Shown here piece by piece: positions 48,316-56,737 of a DNA stretch of 64,000 bases (its first letter is position 1; each line of letters begins with the position of its first letter). Origin of the DNA: Modestobacter sp. VKM Ac-2984 (GTDB taxonomy: Bacteria; Actinomycetota; Actinomycetes; Mycobacteriales; Geodermatophilaceae); contig NZ_JAPVBJ010000002.1 in assembly GCF_026967985.1 (NCBI RefSeq), forward strand, positions 548,691-612,690, in the 5' to 3' direction. Both the position numbers and the translations under genes were made by a program. The notes beneath the pieces are model-generated. The model was not told the DNA's origin. It saw only the letters and a list, made by a program, of their open reading frames with translations, and ran no database searches.

Positions 48316-48378
48316 TCGGCCCCGTCCCGGGTCCCGCCGCGAGCCTGCGAGGGGTGGGGAGGACGGGGTCCTTCCTCA
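48316..48378 (-). repeat. Dispersed imperfect-palindrome repeat, copy C
   Basis: Outer arms CCCCGTCC and GGACGGGG pair. The centre CCGCCGCGAGCCTGCGAG is identical to copy B. It overlaps the stop codon of the carrier gene (48376-48378). Confidence 0.65.
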
Positions 48379-49890
48379 GAGCCAGCCGGGCACGATCAGG
48401 ACCAGCCAGGTGATCGGCGGGATGAGCGCGACCATCGAGAAGCCCCAGACGGTGAGGTTCTTGAACGTCCGCTCCCGCTCGGCCTCGGTGGCGTTGGCGA
48501 CCACGAGGGCCCCGCTGGTGGAGAACGGGCTGGAGTCGACGATCGAGGAGGACATCGCCAGCGCGGTGATCAGGCCGATCGCCCCGATCGCGTTGTCGCC
48601 CTGCAGGAAGGGCACGGCCAGCGGGATCAGCGCACCGAGGATGCCGGTGGTCGAGGCGAAGGCCGAGACGACGGCGCCGATGTAGCAGATCAGCAGCGCG
48701 GCGATCAGCGGGAGGCCCATCTGGGCGACGTTGTCCCCGAGCCAGCCGGGCACGTCCTGGTCCTGCATCAGCCCGACGAAGGTGACGATGCCGCAGATCA
48801 GCAGCACGGTCGGCCAGGCGATCTGGCCGACGGCGCCCTTGGCGCCGCGCGGGGCGACGACCGAGAGGATCACGCCGACGGTGATCGCCATCAGGCCGAT
48901 GTCGAGGCCCAGCGGGAGCAGCGACCCGACGACCAGGACGACGAGCCCGATCAGCGTCAGCGTGCGGTCCCGGTCGAGCGTGGTGACCGCGCCGTGGTCC
49001 TCCGTGGCCAGGGCGGTGGTCTGCAGCGACCGCTGGTCGGCGCGCTCGCCGGCCGTGGGGTGCTGGTGACCGGGCTGCCCGTGCCGCGCCTCGGTGACCT
49101 GGCCGCCGGCCAGTGCGGCGCCACCGGTGCCGGTGCTGCCGACCGCGGTGCGGGACGCCGAGACGCCGCCGCCGGGGATGTCCTCGCCGGTGTCCTCGGT
49201 GGCGTCCCCAGCGACGGAGGCCGCCACGAAGTCGTCGTCGCGGTTGTCGGTGAGGTCGACCCGCCCGCCGCCGAGCAGCTTGCGGCCGCCGAACAGGAAG
49301 AAGACGGCGATGGAGAGCAGGATGTTGATGACGATCGAGGCGCCCCAGAGGAACAGCGGGCTGCCCTCCAGGCCGTTCTCCTCGACCACGGTGTTCGTGA
49401 TGACACCGAAGATCGACAGCGGCGAGAACCCTCCGGCGGTGGCGCCGTTGATGATGAACAGGCCCATCAGCACCGGGTTGATCTGGTAGCGCCGCGCGAA
49501 GGACATGCCGACCGGGGCGATGATCGCCACCACCGCCGGCACGACGCCGCCGATGGCGGTGAGCACGCCGGTGACGGTGAACATCGCCCACGGGATGGCG
49601 GCCAGCCGGCCGCCGGAGGCGGTGACGGCGGCGTGCACCAGCCAGTCGACGGTGCCGTTGTTCTTCGCGATGGCGAAGAGGTACGTCACCCCGACCAGGA
49701 CGACGAACAACGACCCGGGGAAGAAGCCGAAGACCGCGTCGTCGTACGGCAGCTCGTCGTCGGTGCCGTAGATGAAGTAGCCGGCGATGAACGCCGCCAC
49801 CAGGGCCAGGGCCCCCATGTGCACGGGCAGGACCGTGGCGATCAGGAAGACCACCAACAAGATCGAGATCAAGACGAGCTGTACGGACAC
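48376..49890 (-). CDS. MatC-type dicarboxylate carrier (SLC13/ArsB-like fold)
   Basis: This 504-aa membrane carrier has 10-12 hydrophobic segments in two halves: N-terminal MatC_N block IATVLPVHMGALALVAAFIAGY and GGFSPLSIFGVITNTVV, C-terminal STTGILGALIPLAVPFL and SSIVDSSPFSTSGALVVAN. A hydrophilic central loop of about 110 residues, rich in Gly/Thr/Asp, is unusually long. Relatives carry malonate or other dicarboxylates. GTG at 49890 is chosen by family N-terminus; a GTG at 49926 is in frame. The promoter region bears the second TTCCG-N5-CGGAA site, linking it to the IclR regulon. Confidence 0.87.
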   Translation of the reverse strand: MSVQLVLISILLVVFLIATVLPVHMGALALVAAFIAGYFIYGTDDELPYDDAVFGFFPGSLFVVLVGVTYLFAIAKNNGTVDWLVHAAVTASGGRLAAIPWAMFTVTGVLTAIGGVVPAVVAIIAPVGMSFARRYQINPVLMGLFIINGATAGGFSPLSIFGVITNTVVEENGLEGSPLFLWGASIVINILLSIAVFFLFGGRKLLGGGRVDLTDNRDDDFVAASVAGDATEDTGEDIPGGGVSASRTAVGSTGTGGAALAGGQVTEARHGQPGHQHPTAGERADQRSLQTTALATEDHGAVTTLDRDRTLTLIGLVVLVVGSLLPLGLDIGLMAITVGVILSVVAPRGAKGAVGQIAWPTVLLICGIVTFVGLMQDQDVPGWLGDNVAQMGLPLIAALLICYIGAVVSAFASTTGILGALIPLAVPFLQGDNAIGAIGLITALAMSSSIVDSSPFSTSGALVVANATEAERERTFKNLTVWGFSMVALIPPITWLVLIVPGWL

Positions 49891-49941
49891 CGGCGTCCCC
49901 AGGGTTGGTCGAGGCGGGTGTGCCACCCGCCGGCCAAGCGC

Positions 49942-49956
49942 TTCCGCGATACGGAA
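49942..49956. promoter_or_regulatory. Candidate IclR operator, copy 2 (carrier gene)
   Basis: TTCCGCGATACGGAA has the same 5-5-5 architecture and identical half sites as 45219-45233. It lies 52 bp upstream of the carrier GTG start at 49890 and within the divergent region shared with the aminotransferase. Confidence 0.6.
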
Positions 49957-50054
49957 CCGCGCTTTCGCTAGCGGGGATTAGAAGCGGTGGCGCGGCCAGT
50001 GTCAAGGCTCACAAGACGTCCGAGATGTCTCTGCGTCAATCCACTTGCCGGTAG

Positions 50055-50060
50055 TAGCCT
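50055..50060 (+). promoter_or_regulatory. -10 box upstream of the aminotransferase gene
   Basis: TAGCCT precedes an ATG at 50066 by 5 bp. That ATG is in frame with the aminotransferase and could give a leaderless longer form; the internal ATG at 50129 with a GGAGG site fits the family start better. Confidence 0.4.
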
Positions 50061-50128
50061 CCCGCATGGTGGACTTCCGGTGTCGAGCCGGGGATCCGGA
50101 CGAGAGCCACACCCATGGAGGCACGGGC

Positions 50129-51301
50129 ATGTCAGTGACGACGACGACCGGCGGGCGCCACTTCCTGCAGATCCCGGGGCCGACCAACGTGCCCGACCGG
50201 GTGCTGCGGGCGATGGCCGCCCCGACCATCGACCACCGCGGCCCGGAGTTCGCCGCCCTCGGCCTGGAGGTCCTCGAGGCCGTCAAGCCCGTCTTCGGCA
50301 CCACCCAGCCGGTCGTCATCTACCCCGCGTCGGGCACCGGTGCCTGGGAGGCGGCGCTCGCCAACACGCTCTCGCCCGGGGACAAGGTGCTGGCCTTCGA
50401 GACCGGCCACTTCGCCACCCTCTGGCAGGACATGGCCACCCGGCTGGGCCTGCAGGTCGAGTTCGTGCCCGGCGACTGGCGGCACGGCGCCGACCCGGCC
50501 GCGGCCCAGGAGCGGCTCGCCGCCGACGCCGGCCACGAGATCAAGGCCGTCATGGTGGTCCACAACGAGACCTCCACCGGCGTGACCAGCCGGGTCTCCG
50601 AGGTGCGCAAGGCCATCGACGCTGCCGAGCACCCGGCCCTGCTGCTGGTCGACACCATCTCCTCGCTGGGCAGCATCGACTACCGGCACGACGAGTGGGG
50701 CGTCGACGTCACCGTCGCCGGGTCGCAGAAGGGGCTCATGCTCCCGCCCGGGCTGAGCTTCAACGCGGTCAGCGAGAAGGCGTTGCAGGCGTCGAAGACC
50801 GCCGGCCTGCCCCGCTCGTTCTGGGACTGGCAGCCGATCCTGGCCGCCAACGAGCGCGGCTTCTTCCCGTACACGCCGGCCACCAACCTGCTCTACGCGC
50901 TGAAGGTCGCGCTGGAGATGCTCGACGACGAGGGCCTGGCCAACGTCTACGCCCGGCACACCCGGCACGCCGAGGCCACCCGGGCCGCCGTCCGGGGCTG
51001 GGGGCTGGAGGTGCTCGCCCTCGACGAGCGGGAGTACTCCGGCTCGCTGACCGCCATCCACATGCCGGACGGCGGCGCCGACGCCGTCCGGGCGACGATC
51101 CTGCGGGAGTACGACATGTCGCTGGGTGCCGGGCTGGGCAAGCTCGCGGACAAGGTGTTCCGGATCGGGCACCTGGGCCACTTCAACGACCTGACCCTGG
51201 TCGGCACCCTGGGTGGTGTGCAGATGGGCCTGGTCCGCAGTGGTGTGCCGATCGACCCGAACGGGATCCAGGCGGCCCTCGAGCGCCTGCAGCAGGCATG
51301 A
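50129..51301 (+). CDS. Alanine/serine-glyoxylate aminotransferase
   Basis: This is a 390-aa class V PLP aminotransferase. It begins GGRHFLQIPGPTNVPDRVLRAM, typical of the serine-glyoxylate/alanine-glyoxylate family. The PLP-binding lysine is Lys201 in VAGSQKGLMLPPGLSF, and Asp175 (LLLVDTISSLGS) contacts the pyridine ring. It converts glyoxylate to glycine using serine or alanine. GGAGG lies before the ATG. Its stop overlaps the next gene (ATGA), and it offers a second outlet for glyoxylate besides malate synthase. Confidence 0.94.
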   Translation: MSVTTTTGGRHFLQIPGPTNVPDRVLRAMAAPTIDHRGPEFAALGLEVLEAVKPVFGTTQPVVIYPASGTGAWEAALANTLSPGDKVLAFETGHFATLWQDMATRLGLQVEFVPGDWRHGADPAAAQERLAADAGHEIKAVMVVHNETSTGVTSRVSEVRKAIDAAEHPALLLVDTISSLGSIDYRHDEWGVDVTVAGSQKGLMLPPGLSFNAVSEKALQASKTAGLPRSFWDWQPILAANERGFFPYTPATNLLYALKVALEMLDDEGLANVYARHTRHAEATRAAVRGWGLEVLALDEREYSGSLTAIHMPDGGADAVRATILREYDMSLGAGLGKLADKVFRIGHLGHFNDLTLVGTLGGVQMGLVRSGVPIDPNGIQAALERLQQA

Positions 51302-54228
51302 CAGCGGCCCCGGAGCGCCCCCGCGTGGGGGTGGCGGACCTGGAGCAGGAGCTGACCCGGGCGCTGGACGGCGAGGTCGCGTTCGACGACTACACCCGGC
51401 ACATCTTCAGCCAGGACGCCTCGATGTACACGATGACGCCGGTCGGGGTCGCCTACCCGGCGCACACCGCCGACGTGGTCGCCGCGGTGCGGCTGGCCCG
51501 CGAGGCCGGCATCCCGGTGCTCGCCCGCGGGGCGGGCACCAGCCTGGCCGGGCAGACCGTCGGCCCGGGGCTGGTGCTGGACCTCTCCCGGCACATGCAC
51601 CGGATCACCGAGCTGGACCCGGAGGCGCGCACCGCCCGGGTGGAGCCGGGGGTCGTGCAGGACGACCTCAACCGGGCTGCTGCCGACGCCGGCCTGATGT
51701 TCGGGCCGGACACCTCGACGTCCAACCGCGCCACCATCGGCGGGATGATCGGCAACAACTCCGCCGGCAGCGGCTCGGTGCGCTTCGGCATGACGATCGA
51801 CCACGTCGAGGAGGTCGACGTCGTCCTGGCCGACGGCTCGACGGCCACCTTCGGGGTCGTCGACGAGGCCGAGCGCGCCCGCCGTGCCCAGGGCGACACG
51901 CTGGAGGCGGAGATCTACCGCCGGCTGCCCGAGCTGGTCGCGGCGAACACGGAGGCGATCGCCACCGGGTTCCCGTCCTTCTGGCGGCGGGCCGGTGGCT
52001 ACCGGCTGGACCGGCTGGCCGAGGGGCAGCCCTTCGACCTGGCCAAGTTCTTGGTCGGCTCCGAGGGCACGCTGGCGATCATCACCTCCGCCCGGGTCGG
52101 GCTGGTGCCCAAGCCGTCCAAGCAGGTCTTCGCGGTGGGCCACTTCCAGACCGTGCAGGCGGCGATCAACGCCACCGAGGACGCGCTGTCGGTCGACCCG
52201 GCGCAGGTCGAGCTGCTGGACCGCACGATCCTGGACCTCTCCCGGCAGAAGATCGAGTACGCCGGGCTGGGCAAGATCCTGCAGGGCGACCCGGAGGCGC
52301 TGCTGTTCGTCTCCTTCACCGGGGACGACGAGGCGCAGCTGGTCGAGTCGATGGACTCCCTCGTCGAGCTGTGGGAGCGCAACGGGCACGGCTACCACAC
52401 CCTGCGGGCGGTCACCCCGGCCCAGCAGGGCGCGCTGCTCAAGGTGCGCAAGTCCGCCCTGGGCCTGCTGATGGCCAACTCGGTGGGCGCCCGCCGGCCG
52501 CTGGCGTTCGTCGAGGACACCGCCGTCGACCCCAAGCACCTGGCCGCGTACACCGCCCGCTTCCGCGACGTGCTGGACCGGCACGGGCTCGAGGCGGGGT
52601 TCTACGGCCACTGCTCGGTCGGGTGTCTGCACATCCGCCCGTTCGTCGACCTCTCCCAGCCGGGTCAGGTCGAGGTGATGCGCTCGGTCGCCGTCGAGGT
52701 CAAGGACCTGGTGCGCGAGTACGGCGGGGTGAACTCCAGCGAGCACGGCGACGGGCTGGCCCGCAGCGAGTTCAACCGCGAGCTGTTCGGCGACGACCTC
52801 TACGAGGCGATGCGGCAGGTCAAGGGGATCTTCGACCCGCAGGGCACGCTGAACCCCGGCAAGATCGTCGACTCCCCGGCGATGACCGAGCACCTGCGGG
52901 ACGAGAACCCGCCGCAGCCCGGCCCGCTGCGCACCCGCCTGCAGTTCGACGTCGTCGGCGGGATGTTCGGCGCCGCCGACCGCTGCATGAACATCGGGCT
53001 GTGCCGCAAGTCCACGACCGGGGCGATGTGCCCGTCCTACATCGCGACCCGGATGGAGGAGCACTCCACCCGCGGCCGTGCGGGCGCGCTGGTCAAGGCG
53101 CTCAGCGAGGGCGACCCGCACACCGCGCTGGCCGACGAGCGGCTGCACGAGGTGCTCGACCTGTGCCTGATGTGCAAGGCCTGCAAGAGCGAGTGCCCGC
53201 TCGGCGTCGACGTCTCGGCGATGAAGAGCGAGGCGCTGGCGGCCAAGCACGACGTGCACGGCACCCCGCTGCGGTCGCGGGCGTTCGGGGCGATCCGGAC
53301 GCTCAACCGACTGGGCTCGGCCACCGCGCCGCTGTCCAACCTGCCCGGCAGGATCAAGCCGCTGCGGGCGCTGATGGACGCCCGCCTCGGCATCGCCCGC
53401 CAGCGGGACCTGCCGGTCTTCCACCGGACGACGCTGATGCGCTGGTTCAAGCGGCACGACGCACCGGCGGCGCTGACCCAGCAGCCGGTCACGATGCTGG
53501 CCGACTCGTTCACCAGCTACACCGAGCCGGGCATCGGTCAGGCCGTGGTGCGGCTGCTGGAGGCGGCCGGGCACCCGGTGCGGCTGGAGAGCAAGGGCTG
53601 CTGCGGCCGCGCGAGCATCTCCAAGGGCCTGCTGGACGACGCCCGGGGCAAGGCGCAGAAGCTGGCGGCCAACCTGTGCGAGGGCTCCGAGCCCGGCTCG
53701 CCGATCGTGGGCTGCGAGCCCTCCTGCATCCTCACGCTGCGCGCCGAGCACGTGGAGCTGCTGCCCGACGACCCGAACGTCCGGGACGTCGCGGCGCGGG
53801 TGAGGCTGCCCGAGGAGCTGCTGGTCGAGGCGATCGACGCCGGTCGCCTGCGGCTGCGCGAGGACAGCTGGCTGGCCGGGCGGACGGTGGTCTTCCACGG
53901 CCACTGCCACCAGAAGGCCGAGGCCGGGACGGCGGCCACCGTGGCGCTGCTGTCGCGGATCCCCGGGGTCACCGTGCAGGAGCTGGACGCCGGCTGCTGC
54001 GGCATGGCCGGGTCGTTCGGCTTCGAGTCCGAGCACTACGACGTGTCCCTGCAGGTGGGGGAGGACCGGCTGTTCCCGGCCGTCCGGGCGGCCGCGCCCG
54101 ACGCGGTCATCGCCGCGACCGGCGTCTCCTGCCGCCAGCAGATCTTCCACGGCACCCAGCGCACCGCCTGGCACCCGGCGGAGCTGGTCCTGGAGGCGCT
54201 CTCCCCGGCGACGCAGGTGCCGGCCTGA
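51298..54228 (+). CDS. FAD/Fe-S D-2-hydroxyacid dehydrogenase (YdiJ-like)
   Basis: This is a 976-aa fusion enzyme. Residues 40-480 form FAD_binding_4 (PVLARGAGTSLAGQTVGPG, GGMIGNNSAGSGSVRFG) and FAD-oxidase C domains (FYGHCSVGCLHIRPF, VNSSEHGDGLARS). Residues about 560-650 carry Fe-S motifs (CMNIGLCRK ... MCPSY and CLMCKACKSECP), then CCG domains (GCCGRASIS, GHCHQKA ... GCCGMAGSFG). This is the layout of E. coli YdiJ and related D-2-hydroxyglutarate or D-lactate dehydrogenases. Electrons go from the flavin through Fe-S clusters to the respiratory chain. Coupled to the aminotransferase by a 4-bp overlap; substrate here is inferred only by family. Confidence 0.92.
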   Translation: MTAAPERPRVGVADLEQELTRALDGEVAFDDYTRHIFSQDASMYTMTPVGVAYPAHTADVVAAVRLAREAGIPVLARGAGTSLAGQTVGPGLVLDLSRHMHRITELDPEARTARVEPGVVQDDLNRAAADAGLMFGPDTSTSNRATIGGMIGNNSAGSGSVRFGMTIDHVEEVDVVLADGSTATFGVVDEAERARRAQGDTLEAEIYRRLPELVAANTEAIATGFPSFWRRAGGYRLDRLAEGQPFDLAKFLVGSEGTLAIITSARVGLVPKPSKQVFAVGHFQTVQAAINATEDALSVDPAQVELLDRTILDLSRQKIEYAGLGKILQGDPEALLFVSFTGDDEAQLVESMDSLVELWERNGHGYHTLRAVTPAQQGALLKVRKSALGLLMANSVGARRPLAFVEDTAVDPKHLAAYTARFRDVLDRHGLEAGFYGHCSVGCLHIRPFVDLSQPGQVEVMRSVAVEVKDLVREYGGVNSSEHGDGLARSEFNRELFGDDLYEAMRQVKGIFDPQGTLNPGKIVDSPAMTEHLRDENPPQPGPLRTRLQFDVVGGMFGAADRCMNIGLCRKSTTGAMCPSYIATRMEEHSTRGRAGALVKALSEGDPHTALADERLHEVLDLCLMCKACKSECPLGVDVSAMKSEALAAKHDVHGTPLRSRAFGAIRTLNRLGSATAPLSNLPGRIKPLRALMDARLGIARQRDLPVFHRTTLMRWFKRHDAPAALTQQPVTMLADSFTSYTEPGIGQAVVRLLEAAGHPVRLESKGCCGRASISKGLLDDARGKAQKLAANLCEGSEPGSPIVGCEPSCILTLRAEHVELLPDDPNVRDVAARVRLPEELLVEAIDAGRLRLREDSWLAGRTVVFHGHCHQKAEAGTAATVALLSRIPGVTVQELDAGCCGMAGSFGFESEHYDVSLQVGEDRLFPAVRAAAPDAVIAATGVSCRQQIFHGTQRTAWHPAELVLEALSPATQVPA

Positions 54229-54250
54229 CCGCCGGCTGAGACGCACGCCC

Positions 54251-54298
54251 CAGGACGGGCGGCGAGCGGACCCTCGGGTCCGGTCGCCGCCCGTCCTG
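54251..54298 (+). terminator. Long hairpin terminator
   Basis: Twenty-three-base arms 54251-54273 and 54276-54298 pair with one mismatch, 22 bp after the dehydrogenase stop. Confidence 0.8.
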
Positions 54299-54330
54299 CG
54301 TCTGCGAGACGCGGGTCACCGGATCTAGCT

Positions 54331-54368
54331 GTTGCATACAGCAACCAACGAGTGCACGATGGTTGCTG
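54331..54368 (+). promoter_or_regulatory. MarR-type operator region
   Basis: GTTGCATACAGCAAC (54331-54345) is an inverted repeat. CAGCAACC (54339-54346) also pairs with GGTTGCTG (54361-54368). Two nested palindromes 52-89 bp upstream of the MarR gene fit autorepression of the regulator-efflux operon. Confidence 0.6.
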
Positions 54369-54419
54369 TCTACATGTACCGGGTGACCCGCCCGGCGGCG
54401 GATCAGCAGAGGACGCGAC

Positions 54420-54980
54420 GTGCAGCTCACCCCGGAGACCTCCGAACGGCTCACCGCCGGCGTGGCCCGGCTGGTGCGCACCGTCAAGCACCTGGGGCCC
54501 CGGGCCGCCGCCGACCTCTACGGCGACCTCCCCTCCTTCGGGTGGGCGCTGCTGGTGCCGCTGGAGCAGGCCGGCGCCCAGCGGTGCAGCGCCCTGGCCG
54601 ACCACGCCGGCGTCGACGTCTCGGTGGCCAGCCGGCAGGTGGCGGCGCTGGAACGTGCCGGCTACGTCGAGCGGCGGCCCGACCCGCTCGACGGCCGCGC
54701 CAGCCTGATCAGCATCAGCGACGCCGGTTCCGCAGCCCTCGTCCACACCCGCGGCGTCCGCGGTCGGTGGGCGGTCGAGGCGCTGGCCGACTGGACCGAG
54801 GACGAGGCGCGGGAGTTCAGCGGCCTGCTGGAGAAGCTCGCCGACGGCCTCGACCGCGCGGGTCGCCGTCCCGCCCGGGCCGGCGGCCCCGTCCCCGCAG
54901 CCCGCGCTCCTGCGACGTCGGCCTCCGCGACGTCCGCACCCGCACCCGTACCTGCAACGCCTGGAGAGAACCGCCGATGA
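54420..54980 (+). CDS. MarR-family regulator of efflux operon
   Basis: This 186-aa winged-helix protein has RCSALADHAGVDVSVASRQVAALERAGYVERRPDPLDGRAS (in segments, residues about 59-99) as DNA-binding region and wing. A C-terminal tail of about 35 residues is Ala/Pro/Thr-rich and likely disordered. GTG start after AGAGGACGCGAC. It overlaps the MFS gene by 4 bp, so it should be a self-regulated repressor responding to the pump's substrate. Confidence 0.9.
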   Translation: MQLTPETSERLTAGVARLVRTVKHLGPRAAADLYGDLPSFGWALLVPLEQAGAQRCSALADHAGVDVSVASRQVAALERAGYVERRPDPLDGRASLISISDAGSAALVHTRGVRGRWAVEALADWTEDEAREFSGLLEKLADGLDRAGRRPARAGGPVPAARAPATSASATSAPAPVPATPGENRR

Positions 54981-56650
54981 GCAGCCCCGCACCCACCCGG
55001 TCCGCCGCCGGTGCGACCGTCGACCCGGCCGCCGGTCCGTCGGCGGTCGCCCCCGTCGAGCAGCAGGGGCGGATGACCCACCGGCAGATCCTGAGTGCGC
55101 TGTCGGGGATGTTGCTGGCGATGTTCGTGGCGTTCCTGTCCTCGACCGTCGTCTCCAACGCCCTGCCGACGATCATCACCGACCTGCGCGGCACGCAGAG
55201 CCAGTACACCTGGGTGGTCACCGCCACCCTGCTGGCCTCGACCGCGTCCACGCCGATCTGGGGCAAGCTCGCCGACCTGTTCAGCAAGAAGCTGCTGATC
55301 CAGATCTCGATCGTGGTCTTCATCGTCGGCTCGATGCTGGCCGGGCTCTCGGAGTCGCTGCCGACGCTGATCGGCTGGCGGGTGCTGCAGGGCCTGGGGC
55401 TGGGTGGGCTGCAGGCGCTGGTGCAGATCGCGATGGCCGCGATGATCAGCCCGCGGGAGCGGGGCCGGTACTCCGGCCTGCTCGGCTCGGTGATGGCGGT
55501 CGCCACCGTCGGCGGCCCGCTGATCGGTGGCCTGCTGGTCGACACCAGCTGGCTCGGCTGGCGCTGGTGCTTCTTCGTCGGCATCCCGTTCGCGGTCGTG
55601 GCCCTGGTGCTGCTGCAGCGCACCCTGCACCTGCCGGTGACCAAGCGGGACGTCTCCATCGACTACCTGGGTGCGGCGTTCCTGACCGCCGGCGTCTCGG
55701 CGCTGCTGATCTGGGTGACGCTGGCCGGGGACAGCTTCGCCTGGGCGTCGGTGGAGACCGTCCTGTTCGTGGCGGGCGGCGTGCTCGCCATCGTCGCGTT
55801 CGTCGTCACCGAGCTGCGGGCGAAGGAGCCGATCGTCCCGCTCCGGCTGTTCCGGGACCGGACGACGACGCTGGCGATCATCGCCAGCGTCGCCATCGGT
55901 GTCGCGATGTTCGGCTCCACGGTCTTCCTCGGCCAGTACCTGCAGATCTCCCGTGGCTACTCGCCGACGGCGGCCGGCCTGCTCACCATCCCGATGGTCG
56001 GCGGCCTGCTCGTCTCCTCGACCGTCTCCGGGATCCTGATCACCCGCACCGGGTTCTGGAAGCGCTACCTGGTCGCCGGGTCGGTGCTGGTGGCCCTCGG
56101 GTTCGGCCTGCTGGCCACGATCGACCACGCCACGGACATGGTGGTGCTCGGCGTCTTCCTCACCGTGCTCGGCGTCGGGATCGGCATGACCATGCAGAAC
56201 CTGGTGCTGGCCGTGCAGAACACCGTGGCGGCCACCGACCTGGGGGCGGCCAGCTCGGCGGTGGCGTTCTTCCGCAGCCTCGGCGGCACGATCGGGGTCT
56301 CGGTGCTCGGCGCGGTGCTCTCCGGCCGGGTGGGCACGCTCATCCAGTCGGGGCTGGCCGACGTCCCGGGGGCGTCGGCAGCGGCCGGGTCCCAGGACAT
56401 CGGGCTGGCCAGCCTGGCCGACGCCCCGGCGCCGATCCAGGCGCTGATCCGGGTCTCCTACGGCGACGCGACCGGGCGGGTCTTCCTCATCGCGGCGGTG
56501 CTGTCGCTCATCACGATCGTGGCCGTCCTGCTCATCCGGGAGGTCGCGCTGCGCACCGAGACCGGTGACGAGCGGCTGCAGGCCGAGCGCGGCACCTCCG
56601 GCAACACGACCGCCGACGTCGACGCACAGTTGGCCGGGCGGCGCGGCTGA
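54977..56650 (+). CDS. DHA2-family MFS multidrug efflux pump
   Basis: This 557-aa, 14-segment proton antiporter has the DHA2 pattern: FLSSTVVSNALPTIITDL in helix 1, motif A GKLADLFSKKLLIQ, motif B-like WRVLQGLGLGGLQAL, and motif C-like VGGPLIGGLLVD. Relatives export dyes, antibiotics and disinfectants. Translationally coupled to the MarR gene upstream and ended by a perfect terminator. Confidence 0.93.
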   Translation: MSSPAPTRSAAGATVDPAAGPSAVAPVEQQGRMTHRQILSALSGMLLAMFVAFLSSTVVSNALPTIITDLRGTQSQYTWVVTATLLASTASTPIWGKLADLFSKKLLIQISIVVFIVGSMLAGLSESLPTLIGWRVLQGLGLGGLQALVQIAMAAMISPRERGRYSGLLGSVMAVATVGGPLIGGLLVDTSWLGWRWCFFVGIPFAVVALVLLQRTLHLPVTKRDVSIDYLGAAFLTAGVSALLIWVTLAGDSFAWASVETVLFVAGGVLAIVAFVVTELRAKEPIVPLRLFRDRTTTLAIIASVAIGVAMFGSTVFLGQYLQISRGYSPTAAGLLTIPMVGGLLVSSTVSGILITRTGFWKRYLVAGSVLVALGFGLLATIDHATDMVVLGVFLTVLGVGIGMTMQNLVLAVQNTVAATDLGAASSAVAFFRSLGGTIGVSVLGAVLSGRVGTLIQSGLADVPGASAAAGSQDIGLASLADAPAPIQALIRVSYGDATGRVFLIAAVLSLITIVAVLLIREVALRTETGDERLQAERGTSGNTTADVDAQLAGRRG

Positions 56651-56664
56651 CCACCGGGACGTGC

Positions 56665-56700
56665 AGAGGCCCGTCTCCCCACGAGGGGAGACGGGCCTCT
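56665..56700 (+). terminator. Perfect hairpin terminator
   Basis: Sixteen-base perfect arms 56665-56680 and 56685-56700 with an ACGA loop lie 15 bp after the efflux pump stop, between it and the convergent osmC gene. Confidence 0.85.
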
Positions 56701-56737
56701 GTGCGGTCCAGGCCCCCGGCGAGCCGGAGGTGCTGCC

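Noticed and set aside
46943-50005. A 1020-codon minus-strand frame extending the CoA-transferase upstream through the carrier gene
   Set aside because: The extension is Arg/Pro/Gly-rich shadow of the carrier. The CoA-transferase has a good GTG start with ribosome site at 48217.
50947-54246. A 1099-codon minus-strand frame opposite the FAD/Fe-S dehydrogenase
   Set aside because: Composition is that of an antisense shadow (Arg, Gln, Val, Gly), with no motif and no ribosome site, while the plus strand encodes a full recognisable enzyme.
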